A stretch of DNA of 64,000 nt, taken from contig JAURJU010000059.1 in NCBI GenBank assembly GCA_030832085.1, forward strand, positions 1 through 64,000. Direction: 5' to 3'. The position numbers were made by a program, and so were the translations under genes. Of this stretch, positions 8,148 through 16,595 are shown in pieces; positions within the stretch are counted from its first letter, which is position 1, and each line of letters begins with the position of its first letter. This DNA comes from Chitinophagales bacterium (lineage in GTDB: Bacteria; Bacteroidota; Bacteroidia; Chitinophagales; Chitinophagaceae). The notes under the pieces were generated by a model. It was not told the origin of the DNA and did not search any database. It saw only the letters and a list, made by a program, of their open reading frames with translations.

Positions 8148-8171
8148 CCCGGCCTTTGGCCGGGATTTTTT
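8148..8171 (+). terminator. Intrinsic terminator of clpC, ending at the sua5 start codon
   Basis: A 7-bp G/C stem (8148-8154 with 8158-8164, loop TTT) is followed by ATTTTTTT. The T-run ends at the base immediately before the ATG of the next gene. Confidence 0.85.
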
Positions 8172-9137
8172 ATGTACAATACATCGATTGGTAAGGACAT
8201 TGAAAAAGCGAAAGCACTGCTGGAAGCGGGTGAGCTGGTGGCCATCCCCACAGAAACCGTCTATGGACTGGCAGGAAATGGATTGAGTGAAACGGCCATT
8301 GAAAAGATTTATGCAGCGAAAAACCGTCCACAGTTCAATCCATTGATCCTGCATGTGGCCAGCATTGAACAGGCAGAGCGCTGGGTTGCTGAAATGCCTT
8401 TGTCTTGTAAATTGTTGATGAATTCCTTTTCGCCCGGCCCCATTACCTATCTTTTGCCAAAATCATCGCTTGTGCCAGATCTTGTAACGGCTGGCAGTTC
8501 AAGGGTCGCCATCCGCATCCCCAATCATCCAATGACCCTGGATCTTTTGCACAGGCTTGATTTTCCGTTGGCTGCGCCAAGTGCAAATCCATCAGGATAT
8601 GTAAGTCCAGTTTCAGCAGCGCATGTGTTGCAGGGCTTGACCGGTAAGATACCTTACATCCTTGATGGTGGAAATTGCAGCGTGGGGTTGGAATCAACGA
8701 TTGTCGGTTTTGAAAACAATATCGTTGTCATTCACCGCTTGGGGGGCATCACTGCCGAGCAAATCTTTCAGGTGAGTGGTGCCGAAGTAAAAACAGTTTT
8801 ATCGCATGCATCCCCAACCGCCCCTGGGCAATTGAAAAGTCATTATGCTACTTCAAAGCCTTTTTACCTCGGTGATATTCCTGCATTGTGTCAGGCATTT
8901 CACGATAAAAAGATTGGTGTGCTTTCTTTTGATAAACGGTCAGGACAAGCTGTTGCGGAAGAAATCCTGCTTTCTACTGCTGGAAGCATGGAAGAAGCTG
9001 CAGAAGGGCTTTATGCTGCCATGCGGGCATTGGATTGTTCTGATATTGATGTCATTGTTGCCGGACGACTGCCAGATGCAGGAATTGGCAGGGCCATCAA
9101 CGATAGGTTGGAAAGGGCTGCTTACAAAAACAATTAG
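8172..9137 (+). CDS. L-threonylcarbamoyladenylate synthase (Sua5/YrdC family)
   Basis: The enzyme makes threonylcarbamoyl-AMP from Thr, bicarbonate and ATP for the t6A37 modification of ANN-decoding tRNAs. At 321 residues it is the long Sua5 type: a YrdC domain (about 1-200) with IPTETVYGLAGNG, K-R-P-x-F-N-P-L-I-L-H and SANPSGYVSP, then a short C-terminal Sua5 domain containing APGQLKSHYATSKPF. No in-frame start exists between the stop at 8139-8141 and the ATG at 8172, so the start is fixed. That ATG directly abuts the clpC terminator, so it needs read-through or a promoter inside clpC or the terminator. Its stop codon overlaps that of the convergent ABC-F gene. Confidence 0.95.
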   Translation: MYNTSIGKDIEKAKALLEAGELVAIPTETVYGLAGNGLSETAIEKIYAAKNRPQFNPLILHVASIEQAERWVAEMPLSCKLLMNSFSPGPITYLLPKSSLVPDLVTAGSSRVAIRIPNHPMTLDLLHRLDFPLAAPSANPSGYVSPVSAAHVLQGLTGKIPYILDGGNCSVGLESTIVGFENNIVVIHRLGGITAEQIFQVSGAEVKTVLSHASPTAPGQLKSHYATSKPFYLGDIPALCQAFHDKKIGVLSFDKRSGQAVAEEILLSTAGSMEEAAEGLYAAMRALDCSDIDVIVAGRLPDAGIGRAINDRLERAAYKNN

Positions 9138-11014
9138 CAGATTTCACTCAGTTCCAGCCAACGCAATTCCTTCTCATCCACGGCATTGCTTATTTCACTG
9201 AACCTGTTGGATAGTTTTTCGATTTCTGCGTAGGGCAGGGAAGCATCATTCAATTTTTCTGTAATGCTGGCTTTCTCTTCCGTCAACTTTTTTATTTCTT
9301 TTTCCAACAACTCAAATTCTCTTTTTTCATTGAAGCTGGGCTTTCGTTTTTCGGGTTTTGTCTCTTTCTCCGGTTCACGGTTGACGATGATCTGGGATTT
9401 TACTTTCTCCGGATCGGCAGATTTCTCTGCAACTTCAATTCGGTACTCTCCATAGTTGCCAGGGAAATCCCTGATCACCCCTTCACCTTCAAAAACAAAG
9501 AGATGGTCAACAATCCTGTCCATGAAATATCGGTCGTGGCTGATGATGATCAGACAGCCAGGAAAGTCAAGTAAAAAATTCTCCAGCACGGATAGGGTAG
9601 GAAGATCAAGGTCATTGGTAGGCTCATCAAGGATAAGGAAGTTTGGGTTCTTGAAAAGAATGCTCAGCAGGTGCAGCCTTCTTTTTTCGCCACCACTCAA
9701 TTTGCTGATATAGCCATATTGTTGGTCAGGGGTAAAGAGAAACAGTTCCAGGAATTGGGCTGCACTCAATGTCCCGCCATTGGCCAACGGGAAATTTTCC
9801 GCAATGTTTTTGACAAATTCGATGACCCTTGAATCTTGTTTTATTTCCAGGCCTTTTTGAGAGAAATTCCCGAAAACAATCGTGTCTCCAATGTTGATTT
9901 TGCCACTATCGGTTGCTTCAAGCCCTTGCAGCATGTTGATGAAGGTGGTTTTTCCTGCCCCATTTTTTCCGATGATGCCAACCCTTTCCCCTTTTTTGAA
10001 GGTATAGTCCAATCCATTGAGGATGACTTTTTCACCAAATTTCTTGTACACTTTTTTCAGTTCTGCGATCTTTCCTCCAAGCCTGCTCATTTTCATTTGA
10101 AGGTCCAGCTGCTTGTCTTCAATCTTGCGCTTGGCCACCTTTTCGATTTCATAAAAATTATCCTGTCTGCTCTTCGATTTGGTGGTTCTTGCCCTTGGCT
10201 GCTTTCGCATCCATTCCAGCTCTTTACGGAAGGTATTTTTTGCCTTGTCGATGGTGGCCATTTCGCTTTCTATCCGTGCGGCTTTCTTTTCAACATAGTT
10301 CTGGTAATCGCCCTTGTAGACATATATTTTGCTGTTGTCCAGTTCCCATATTTCATTGCACACGGCATCCAGAAAGTACCTGTCATGTGTAACCAGCAAC
10401 AATGTGATGTTCTCCTTGTCCAAATAATGCTCCAGCCATTCGACCATTTCCACATCCAGGTGATTGGTGGGTTCATCCATGATCAGGAGGCAGTGGTTGT
10501 TGTTGAACCCAATGTCGATAAGGGTTCTGGCAAGTGCCACCCTTTTTCTTTGTCCACCGCTCAGGCTGCCCACTTTCTGGTCCATCTGGTGAATGTTGAG
10601 CTTGCTCAAAATCTGTTTCACCTTGGAGTCAAAATCCCAGGCATCATGGTCGTCCATTTCAATCAATGCGTTGGATATTTTTTCAGGATCGTTGGAGTCT
10701 TCTGCAGCCTCATATTTTTTGATGGCATTGATGACGGGATGGTTGTGCGCAAAAATATTGTCGAGGATACTCGAGTTTTCACTGAATTGAGGATCCTGTT
10801 CAAACAATACCGTGTTCACATCCTTGTTGATCCATACTTTTCCTTGCTCCGCAGTTTCCGTTCCTGAAAGAATGCGCAAAAGGGTTGATTTTCCTGATCC
10901 GTTTCTGGCAATCAGTGCGATTTTATCACCTTCGTTGATGTGAAACGATATGTTGCTGAAAAGTGGTTTGATTCCGTAGGATTTGCCGAGGCCCTCAACT
11001 GTTACATAGTGCAT
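9134..11014 (-). CDS. ABC-F family ATPase (Uup-like)
   Basis: This 626-residue protein has two ABC ATPase domains and no membrane segment, the mark of ribosome-acting ABC-F proteins. Domain 1 has ARNGSGKST, LSGGQRKRVALA and LLIMDEPTNHLD; the linker LEWMRKQPRARTTKSKSRQ is typical of Uup; domain 2 has GKNGAGKTT, LSGGEKRRL and LILDEPTNDLD. A Lys/Glu-rich C-terminal coiled coil (about 540-626) also fits Uup. ATG codons at 11017 and 11014 both lie within four bases of a TATCTTTG box, so the message should be almost leaderless. The longer frame to 11032 would start upstream of that promoter. Its role in translation or transposon excision is known only from relatives. Confidence 0.93.
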   Translation of the reverse strand: MHYVTVEGLGKSYGIKPLFSNISFHINEGDKIALIARNGSGKSTLLRILSGTETAEQGKVWINKDVNTVLFEQDPQFSENSSILDNIFAHNHPVINAIKKYEAAEDSNDPEKISNALIEMDDHDAWDFDSKVKQILSKLNIHQMDQKVGSLSGGQRKRVALARTLIDIGFNNNHCLLIMDEPTNHLDVEMVEWLEHYLDKENITLLLVTHDRYFLDAVCNEIWELDNSKIYVYKGDYQNYVEKKAARIESEMATIDKAKNTFRKELEWMRKQPRARTTKSKSRQDNFYEIEKVAKRKIEDKQLDLQMKMSRLGGKIAELKKVYKKFGEKVILNGLDYTFKKGERVGIIGKNGAGKTTFINMLQGLEATDSGKINIGDTIVFGNFSQKGLEIKQDSRVIEFVKNIAENFPLANGGTLSAAQFLELFLFTPDQQYGYISKLSGGEKRRLHLLSILFKNPNFLILDEPTNDLDLPTLSVLENFLLDFPGCLIIISHDRYFMDRIVDHLFVFEGEGVIRDFPGNYGEYRIEVAEKSADPEKVKSQIIVNREPEKETKPEKRKPSFNEKREFELLEKEIKKLTEEKASITEKLNDASLPYAEIEKLSNRFSEISNAVDEKELRWLELSEIC

Positions 11015-11018
11015 CATA

Positions 11019-11026
11019 CAAAGATA
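11019..11026 (-). promoter_or_regulatory. -7 box (TATCTTTG) next to the ABC-F start codon
   Basis: This is an exact TAnnTTTG match on the minus strand. Only one base separates it from the ATG at 11017 and four from the ATG at 11014, which implies a leaderless or nearly leaderless transcript. Confidence 0.55.
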
Positions 11027-11059
11027 CAACAATCACAAGGGGATAAAACGGTTTGGCGA

Positions 11060-11707
11060 TTATTTGGCCAATTTGAAGATGATCCAACAAATGATCATTG
11101 TTAAAACAAAGACCAATGGCATTGTGAGCCTCTTCATCTTCATTTCCAACTGTTTTTTTCTCAATAATCTTTGCCAAGCCAATTGTTCAGCCGGATGCTC
11201 TTCTAAGATTCTTCCAAATTGTTGATACAGCCATTCTACACCGGTTAGATCCAACCTCCATGCGATCCTGAGTGCCATCTGCAATGCTGCAGTCTTTATC
11301 TGCACATCACCCTCGACCATAAGTGTTTCCATCCTATCATCGCTAAACAGTTCTTTCAAATGATTCAGTAGAACAATTGTATCCATCCTGAAATGATCTG
11401 TTCCTGCAATGTATTGATCGGCTTTGATGAACAATTGCAAGATTTGTTCTGCCCTCAGGGCATGGTCCAGTGCATGCCCCAATAACTTTTCCAGCCATCG
11501 TTGATAGAGGTATTCTTCTTTTTTTTGGGGATCGGATAAAACAAGGTATGCCTCCTGGATTTCCCTGTAATAGTGCTCATCAAGCTGGTTCCCATTGCAC
11601 TTGTCTGGGTGGTATTCCATGGCCAATGTCCTGAAAGCCCTTTTAACCACAGCCGCGTCAGCACCTGGAGGAACTTTTAAAATGGCATAATAATCTTTCA
11701 GGGGCAT
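11060..11707 (-). CDS. J-domain protein with a C-terminal membrane anchor
   Basis: Residues 1-70 form a J domain (YYAILKVPPGADAAVVKRAF ... EYHPDKCNGN), with the HPD triad that stimulates Hsp70 ATPase. There is no Gly/Phe-rich region, no Cys repeats and no CTD substrate domains, so this is a class III co-chaperone. The middle (about 75-190) is helical and of unknown fold. The last 20 residues (MPLVFVLTMIICWIIFKLAK) are a single transmembrane helix, which would place the J domain on the cytoplasmic face of the inner membrane. A TAACTTTG box lies five bases before the ATG. The substrate is unknown. Confidence 0.85.
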   Translation of the reverse strand: MPLKDYYAILKVPPGADAAVVKRAFRTLAMEYHPDKCNGNQLDEHYYREIQEAYLVLSDPQKKEEYLYQRWLEKLLGHALDHALRAEQILQLFIKADQYIAGTDHFRMDTIVLLNHLKELFSDDRMETLMVEGDVQIKTAALQMALRIAWRLDLTGVEWLYQQFGRILEEHPAEQLAWQRLLRKKQLEMKMKRLTMPLVFVLTMIICWIIFKLAK

Positions 11708-11737
11708 TGATACAAAGTTATTAATTGGATATATTTG
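11707..11737 (+). promoter_or_regulatory. Promoter of the NIPSNAP gene
   Basis: TTG at 11707-11709, a 20-base spacer and TATATTTG at 11730-11737 match the Bacteroidetes promoter. The ATG at 11756 is 18 bases further. It overlaps the divergent promoter of the J-domain gene, so the two are probably expressed in relation to one another. Confidence 0.6.
11713..11720 (-). promoter_or_regulatory. -7 box (TAACTTTG) of the J-domain gene
   Basis: This is an exact TAnnTTTG match on the minus strand, five bases before the ATG at 11707. It implies a leader of only a few bases. Confidence 0.5.
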
Positions 11738-11755
11738 TTCATATCAAATTTTACG

Positions 11756-12538
11756 ATGAAAAAAATCTTCTTATTTCTGTTGATCAGTGCTTCTGCAATG
11801 GCCAGCGCACAGACGTCAAAACCATCCAAGACACAGCATTTCTTTGAGTTGAAAGTATACGAGTACAAGACTGCCGAGCAACAGGCAGTGATTGACCAAT
11901 TTCTTTCAGATGCTTATCTTCCTTACCTGCACCGGAAAGGGATTCAGCATATTGGTGTTTTCACGGGTATTGCCAATGATACCGCTGCCATAAAGAAGTT
12001 GTATGTATTGATTCCCTATACAAAACTCGGTGAAATACCCGCCATCAACAAGGCCATGTTCAAGGACAAGGAAGTGGCTGAAAAGGGCGCTGCCTATCTT
12101 GATGCCACCAGCGAAGCCCCTGCATACAGCAGAATTGTTACCTATATCCTGGAAGGATTCAGGCTTGCACCGGGGCTGACGCTACCCAAGTTGAAAGGTG
12201 CTGTAGAAGACAAGGTCTACGAATTGAGGAGCTACGAAGGTGCATCAGAGAAAAAGTACTGGAAGAAAGTTGAAATGTTCAATGAAGGCGGAGAAATTGA
12301 TATTTTTTCAAGGTTGAATTTCAATCCTGTTTTTTACGCAGAGGTCATCAGTGGACCAACCATGCCGAACCTGATGTACATGACCAGCTTTGAAAGCAAG
12401 GCTGACCGTGATGCGCATTGGCAATCGTTCAAGGACGATGCACAATGGAAAGCACTTTCCGCCAAAAAGGAATATGAGAAAACGGTAAGTAAAAATGTTA
12501 CCCTGTTTCTCAGGGCAAGGCCTTACTCAGACTATTGA
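11756..12538 (+). CDS. Secreted NIPSNAP-family protein
   Basis: The mature protein carries two ferredoxin-like alpha-beta repeats of the NIPSNAP family: FELKVYEYKTAEQQ ... VFTGIANDTAAIKKLYVLIPY in the first half, and VYELRSYEGASEKKYW ... MYMTSFESKADRDAHWQSF in the second. The start at 11756 is chosen over the in-frame Met at 11735 because it opens a standard signal peptide (MKKIFLFLLISASAMASAQ) and lies after the promoter at 11707-11737. The protein (260 residues) is exported to the periplasm. The family's biochemical activity in bacteria is not known, and no neighbour suggests one. Confidence 0.85.
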   Translation: MKKIFLFLLISASAMASAQTSKPSKTQHFFELKVYEYKTAEQQAVIDQFLSDAYLPYLHRKGIQHIGVFTGIANDTAAIKKLYVLIPYTKLGEIPAINKAMFKDKEVAEKGAAYLDATSEAPAYSRIVTYILEGFRLAPGLTLPKLKGAVEDKVYELRSYEGASEKKYWKKVEMFNEGGEIDIFSRLNFNPVFYAEVISGPTMPNLMYMTSFESKADRDAHWQSFKDDAQWKALSAKKEYEKTVSKNVTLFLRARPYSDY

Positions 12539-12614
12539 TGGTGCCTGCGCGATGATGGCGCTTCTGTTCGGTGCATCTGTTCCATCCATTGCAATGCGCC
12601 AAGGGGAAAGGCAT

Positions 12615-12622
12615 TATCTTTG
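12615..12622 (+). promoter_or_regulatory. -7 box (TATCTTTG) of the nucleoside phosphorylase gene
   Basis: This is an exact TAnnTTTG match 15 bases before the ATG at 12638. It rules out the longer frame that would start with TTG at 12620. Confidence 0.6.
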
Positions 12623-12637
12623 CCCAAATTTGCTTTT

Positions 12638-13468
12638 ATGGATGAATTGAGCAAGATAAATGAGGCCTTAAACCTCATCAGGTCCAGGTACGGAAAAAAA
12701 CCTGAGGTCGGTGTAGTGCTGGGAAGTGGACTCGGTGGTTTTACTGAACATGTTGTTGTAGGAGCAGAAATCCCATACAATGAAATACCCCATTTTCCGG
12801 TCTCAACTGTTGAGGGGCATAGCGGTAAATTGATACTGGGGACGATGGGAGACAAGGAAGTGGTCGTTATGGCGGGCAGGTTCCACTATTATGAAGGGTA
12901 TACGCCAAACGAAGTTGTTTTCCCCATTCGTGTGATGCAGGCCTTGGGCGCAAAGTACCTCTTTGTTTCCAATGCTGCAGGCGGTGTCAATCCCGGGTTT
13001 AAGGTTGGAGACCTGATGGTCATCAAGGACCATATCAGTTTTTCAATTGTCAACCCTCTTTTGGGAAAGAATTTTGATGCATTGGGGCCGCGTTCCCCTG
13101 ACATGAGTGAGCCGTACTCGAAAGCGCTGATTGGAAAGGCCCAGAGCATTGCTGCAACACTGGGTCACGAACTCAAGGAAGGAATTTATTTTGGTGTTAC
13201 GGGTCCAACTTTTGAAACCAGGGCTGAATATAAAATGATTCATCTTCTTGGTGCTGATGCCGTAGGGATGAGTACAGTGCAGGAAGTCATTGCTGCAGTC
13301 CATTCTGGCATGACCGTTTTTGCAATGAGTGTAATTACTGACATTGGCATCAGGGACGAAGAAAATACCATCACGCACCAGGAGGTGCTTGATGCGGCGA
13401 ATGCCGCTGCTCCAAAACTAACAGCTGTTTTCAAGACAATGATTGAGACATTGAACCTTGGAATTTAA
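12638..13468 (+). CDS. Purine-nucleoside phosphorylase (trimeric, PNP/MTAP family)
   Basis: It splits purine nucleosides with phosphate into base and (deoxy)ribose-1-phosphate for purine salvage. The 276-residue length is that of the homotrimeric class. The sequence has VVLGSGLGGFTE (phosphate site), VSTVEGHSGKL, GRFHYYEGY, the LFVSNAAGGVNPGF loop, TGPTFETRAE and VGMSTVQEVIAA, which together define PNP rather than MTA phosphorylase. The start at 12638 follows the promoter box and gives the usual N-terminus. The gene is co-directional with the porin gene 14 bases downstream, probably by chance. Confidence 0.96.
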   Translation: MDELSKINEALNLIRSRYGKKPEVGVVLGSGLGGFTEHVVVGAEIPYNEIPHFPVSTVEGHSGKLILGTMGDKEVVVMAGRFHYYEGYTPNEVVFPIRVMQALGAKYLFVSNAAGGVNPGFKVGDLMVIKDHISFSIVNPLLGKNFDALGPRSPDMSEPYSKALIGKAQSIAATLGHELKEGIYFGVTGPTFETRAEYKMIHLLGADAVGMSTVQEVIAAVHSGMTVFAMSVITDIGIRDEENTITHQEVLDAANAAAPKLTAVFKTMIETLNLGI

Positions 13469-13482
13469 TTTCGGTTTCTTCA

Positions 13483-15564
13483 ATGCACATGAAACGCAAT
13501 ACCCATCATCCAACTGCATGCTGTTCCATCACCGGTAAAATTCATCTTCCGGTGATGCTCATCTTGCTGTTGTTTTGCTCAAGTGTTTCAGGTCAAATGC
13601 GGGGGATGATGCGTGGAATGCAGGGCATGGGTTCCAGGATGGGTGGTGCTGGTGGTGGCGCCAGGGGAGGAGGTGGAGGAAGTGATTCCCTTAGTTTTGA
13701 AAAGCGCAAGTTTTCAGATGATTCCGTGAATGTTCGTTTTCGGTACCTTGATACAGCCCGCTACAGTGTTTTTGACTCCTCCATCAATGATTTTTTCCGA
13801 AGGGTTCCTCTCAAGGCTGAACTCATCAACATTGGCCACAATGGCAATGCCACGAGACCAATATTGCATTCACCATTGCGATCACCCGGTTGGGATGCCG
13901 GTTTTCATGCATTGGATCCTTTTGCGTTTAAGATTTCAGACACAAGGTTCATGAATACCACCAAGCCCTTCACAGAATTGGGTTATCTGGTAGGAAGCAA
14001 GGCGGAGCAGCAGATTAGTATTTTGCATACGCAAAATGTACAGCCTGATTGGAATTTTGTGCTGGAATACAGGCTGGTCAATGCACCTGGTACCTTCAAT
14101 TCACAAAATACCAATCACAACAACATCAGGTTCAACTCCGACTATACATCAAAAAGCCAACGTTATCATGCTTACCTGATCCTTCTTTCCAATGTACTGC
14201 AAACAGCAGAGAATGGTGGAATTACCGATGAGTCCTTGTTGGTAAATCCTAATCCGGCATATGATGACAGGTTCAATATTCCCACCAATCTTGCTTCTGC
14301 AGCCTACACTTCCAGAAACTTTTTCAATGTCAAGCTGATCACAGGGAACAAGTATACAGACAAACATTTTTTGCTCAGGCAGCAATATGATTATGGCAAA
14401 AAAGATTCGGTGATAACTGATTCTTCGGTAATCCGTTTTTTCCTGCCCAGGCTCAGGTTTGAGCATACCCTTCATTCCAGTGGATACGGATACCAATTTC
14501 TTGATGTCCAGGCCCGAAACGCAGAAAACTTCTACAAAAGCAATTATGGATTTGCATCGGTTCCAGATACGGTGGACCTGAACAGCCAGTGGTCAGTATT
14601 GAAAAATGATTTTTCCATCATTCAGTTTCCTGAAGCAAAAAATCCATTGCAGTTTCTTAAAGTGGGCATCGGCATTCAGCAGTATGTTTCATCGCCTGAT
14701 TCCCTGCGGGATGCATTTGGCAACCTGATGCTGCATGGGGAATACCGCAACAGGACCAGGAACAAAAAGTGGGATATGCTCTTGTATGGTGAGTTTTATG
14801 CTGCAGGACGGGATGCCGGGAATTATGACCTGAAGGCAAACCTCCAAACCCAATTGGGCAACCTGGGTGCACTGGAGTTGGGATTCCAGAACATCAACAG
14901 GTCTCCCTCATATCTGTATGCCAGAAAAACCGCTTTCCCAGTCAAAAGGGCAAACAGTTTCAATGACGAGAATGTCACAGCAATTTATGGAGCGCTGTAT
15001 CTCAAAAAGCTGAAGGCGCGGTTGAGTTTCCATTACTATTTACAGTCCAACTATACCTATTTCAAGGACTACAGGACTGTTGCACAATATTCGACAGTTT
15101 TCAATTTTGTTCGGGCAGGTTTCAACAGGGAAACCAGCTTGGGTAAAAAGTGGAAATGGTACCTTGATGTCCAGGTGCAAACAGTTGCTGGTTCGGCCCC
15201 CATCCATTTGCCGGCTTTGTATACCCGAAACCGCTTGTCTTATGAGGCAAAGCCTTTCCGAAACCTGGTGGTTGCTTCTGGCATTGATATGCGTTATTTC
15301 AGCGCGTACTATGCAGATGGATATTCCCCTTTGACAGGGCAGTTCTTTTTTCAGGACAAGAGGAAGTTGTCGCCCCGTCCAGACATCGCAGCATTCACCA
15401 ACTTCAGGATCAGGAGTTTCACGGCATACCTGAGGCTTGAAAACCTGAATACTGCCACATTGCAGTACGGATTTGGATTTAAGGAGAACAACCTTTCCGC
15501 CCCACTGTATCCCAATCCGGGCATGGTTTTCAGGCTGGGGATTTTTTGGAATTTCGTGAACTGA
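13483..15564 (+). CDS. Putative outer-membrane porin (Porin_10 family) with a Met/Gly-rich N-terminal segment
   Basis: The 693-residue protein starts with a long signal peptide (hydrophobic core VMLILLLFCSSVSG, about residues 23-37). After cleavage follow about 30 residues very rich in Met, Gly and Arg (GMMRGMQGMGSRMGG and a Gly run), then a large beta-barrel region with alternating aromatic strands that ends in LGIFWNFVN, a barrel-type C-terminal Phe/Asn strand. The overall pattern fits the Bacteroidetes 'putative porin' family PF14121. The substrate is not known. The Met-rich N-terminus might bind a soft metal, which would fit the efflux genes that follow, but such low-complexity heads also occur without that role. 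Confidence 0.8.
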   Translation: MHMKRNTHHPTACCSITGKIHLPVMLILLLFCSSVSGQMRGMMRGMQGMGSRMGGAGGGARGGGGGSDSLSFEKRKFSDDSVNVRFRYLDTARYSVFDSSINDFFRRVPLKAELINIGHNGNATRPILHSPLRSPGWDAGFHALDPFAFKISDTRFMNTTKPFTELGYLVGSKAEQQISILHTQNVQPDWNFVLEYRLVNAPGTFNSQNTNHNNIRFNSDYTSKSQRYHAYLILLSNVLQTAENGGITDESLLVNPNPAYDDRFNIPTNLASAAYTSRNFFNVKLITGNKYTDKHFLLRQQYDYGKKDSVITDSSVIRFFLPRLRFEHTLHSSGYGYQFLDVQARNAENFYKSNYGFASVPDTVDLNSQWSVLKNDFSIIQFPEAKNPLQFLKVGIGIQQYVSSPDSLRDAFGNLMLHGEYRNRTRNKKWDMLLYGEFYAAGRDAGNYDLKANLQTQLGNLGALELGFQNINRSPSYLYARKTAFPVKRANSFNDENVTAIYGALYLKKLKARLSFHYYLQSNYTYFKDYRTVAQYSTVFNFVRAGFNRETSLGKKWKWYLDVQVQTVAGSAPIHLPALYTRNRLSYEAKPFRNLVVASGIDMRYFSAYYADGYSPLTGQFFFQDKRKLSPRPDIAAFTNFRIRSFTAYLRLENLNTATLQYGFGFKENNLSAPLYPNPGMVFRLGIFWNFVN

Positions 15565-15615
15565 TCCATTTCAGTTAAAGTTCAGTTTCCGTGTTTTAAA
15601 TCTGATTTTCTTTTC

Positions 15616-15623
15616 TATTTTTG
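15616..15623 (+). promoter_or_regulatory. -7 box (TATTTTTG) before the heavy-metal locus
   Basis: This is an exact TAnnTTTG match whose last base is four bases before the GTG start at 15628. It would give an almost leaderless message for the first gene of the metal-efflux locus. Confidence 0.5.
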
Positions 15624-15627
15624 CAAT

Positions 15628-16005
15628 GTGAAAAGAATACTCTCAATATTGTTGTTGGTGATTTATACTGCTGCAAGCGGCGGTACGGTCATCAGTGCAC
15701 ATTATTGCATGGGTGATCTGGCATCTATTTCTATCGGAGAACGAGACACCAAAGGCTGTGCGTACTGTGGCATGGAAGATGAGGGATGTTGCCATGATTT
15801 GCCACAGGTCATCAAGATGGAAAATTCCAATCTTGAAAATCCCGGCGTCACATTTTCTTTATTCCACCCAATTGCTTACTTCAGCGCCTTTCCATGGCGT
15901 TTTAACAAGGTAGATCCCGCTCCCATTGCGGATGCCCAGTTGGTATTGACTTATAAGGTCCTCAAACCTCCGGCATTTCTGCTGAATTGCAATTTCAGGA
16001 TTTGA
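15628..16005 (+). CDS. HYC_CC_PP family small secreted protein
   Basis: The 125-residue protein has a signal-like N-terminus followed by the three sequence marks that name this Bacteroidetes family: HYCMG (residues about 25-29), a CAYCGM/EGCCHD Cys cluster (about 46-59) and KPPAF near the end. The Cys and His pattern suggests metal binding in the periplasm, and it opens a locus of HMA proteins and an RND metal pump. The start codon is GTG; no ATG in frame would leave the signal peptide intact. The exact role in metal handling has not been established as far as I know. Confidence 0.8.
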   Translation: MKRILSILLLVIYTAASGGTVISAHYCMGDLASISIGERDTKGCAYCGMEDEGCCHDLPQVIKMENSNLENPGVTFSLFHPIAYFSAFPWRFNKVDPAPIADAQLVLTYKVLKPPAFLLNCNFRI

Positions 16006-16092
16006 TTTGAATTGTTTTTGGGTAGTAGTTATCTGCTCAAAGACTTTGGTAATTGTTGTGCTTTATATTTATCCACGTTCAAATCAATTGAC

Positions 16093-16581
16093 ATGAAAAA
16101 GAATTTATCAGTTTTCGTACTTCTCCTTTCATTTTTCCTTTCCACTTCAATATTTGCCCAAAAAACCGAAGAAATCAAGGTTTGGGGCAATTGCGGTATG
16201 TGCAAAAAAACCATTGAAACTGCGGCACTCAAAGCAGGGGCTAAGACAGCCAGTTGGAGCGAAGAAACCAAAATGCTCACCGTAGCATACAAGCCCAAAA
16301 AAACTGACGCAAAGGCCATTCAGGAAGCCGTCGCAGCATCAGGATATGACACCCAGGATGTTACTGCTCCCAACGAGGTTTACAGCAAGCTCCACGGATG
16401 CTGTCAGTACGACAGAAAACCTGCACAGGAAGTTGCCAAGAATGACATTAAAAAGGAGTGTTGTGGAATGGAAAACTGTGACCACAAAATGGATTGTTGC
16501 AAAGAAGAAAAATGTGAAAAGGACAAGTCATGTTGCAAGGACGGAAAATGTGAGAAGGGTAAATCCTGCTGTACTAAATAA
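16093..16581 (+). CDS. Periplasmic HMA-domain protein with a metallothionein-like Cys-repeat tail
   Basis: After a signal peptide (MKKNLSVFVLLLSFFLSTSIFAQ) comes a single heavy-metal-associated domain with the GNCGMCKKTIE metal loop (CxxC) at about residues 36-46. The tail from base 16459 repeats the pattern CC-x4-C-x5 three times and ends with a fourth CC, giving 11 Cys with a period of 12 residues, rich in Lys, Glu and Asp. This looks like a metal store or buffer attached to a CopZ/MerP-like carrier. The Met at 16093 is preferred over the frame start at 16012, because only it gives a signal peptide. It probably passes metal within the efflux locus. Confidence 0.88.
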   Translation: MKKNLSVFVLLLSFFLSTSIFAQKTEEIKVWGNCGMCKKTIETAALKAGAKTASWSEETKMLTVAYKPKKTDAKAIQEAVAASGYDTQDVTAPNEVYSKLHGCCQYDRKPAQEVAKNDIKKECCGMENCDHKMDCCKEEKCEKDKSCCKDGKCEKGKSCCTK

Positions 16582-16595
16582 TCAATCCATCATCA

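Noticed and set aside
9836-10867. A 343-codon open frame on the plus strand opposite the ABC-F gene
   Set aside because: It is the mirror of a clearly conserved two-domain ATPase gene, has no recognisable motif and arises from the codon bias of the real gene.
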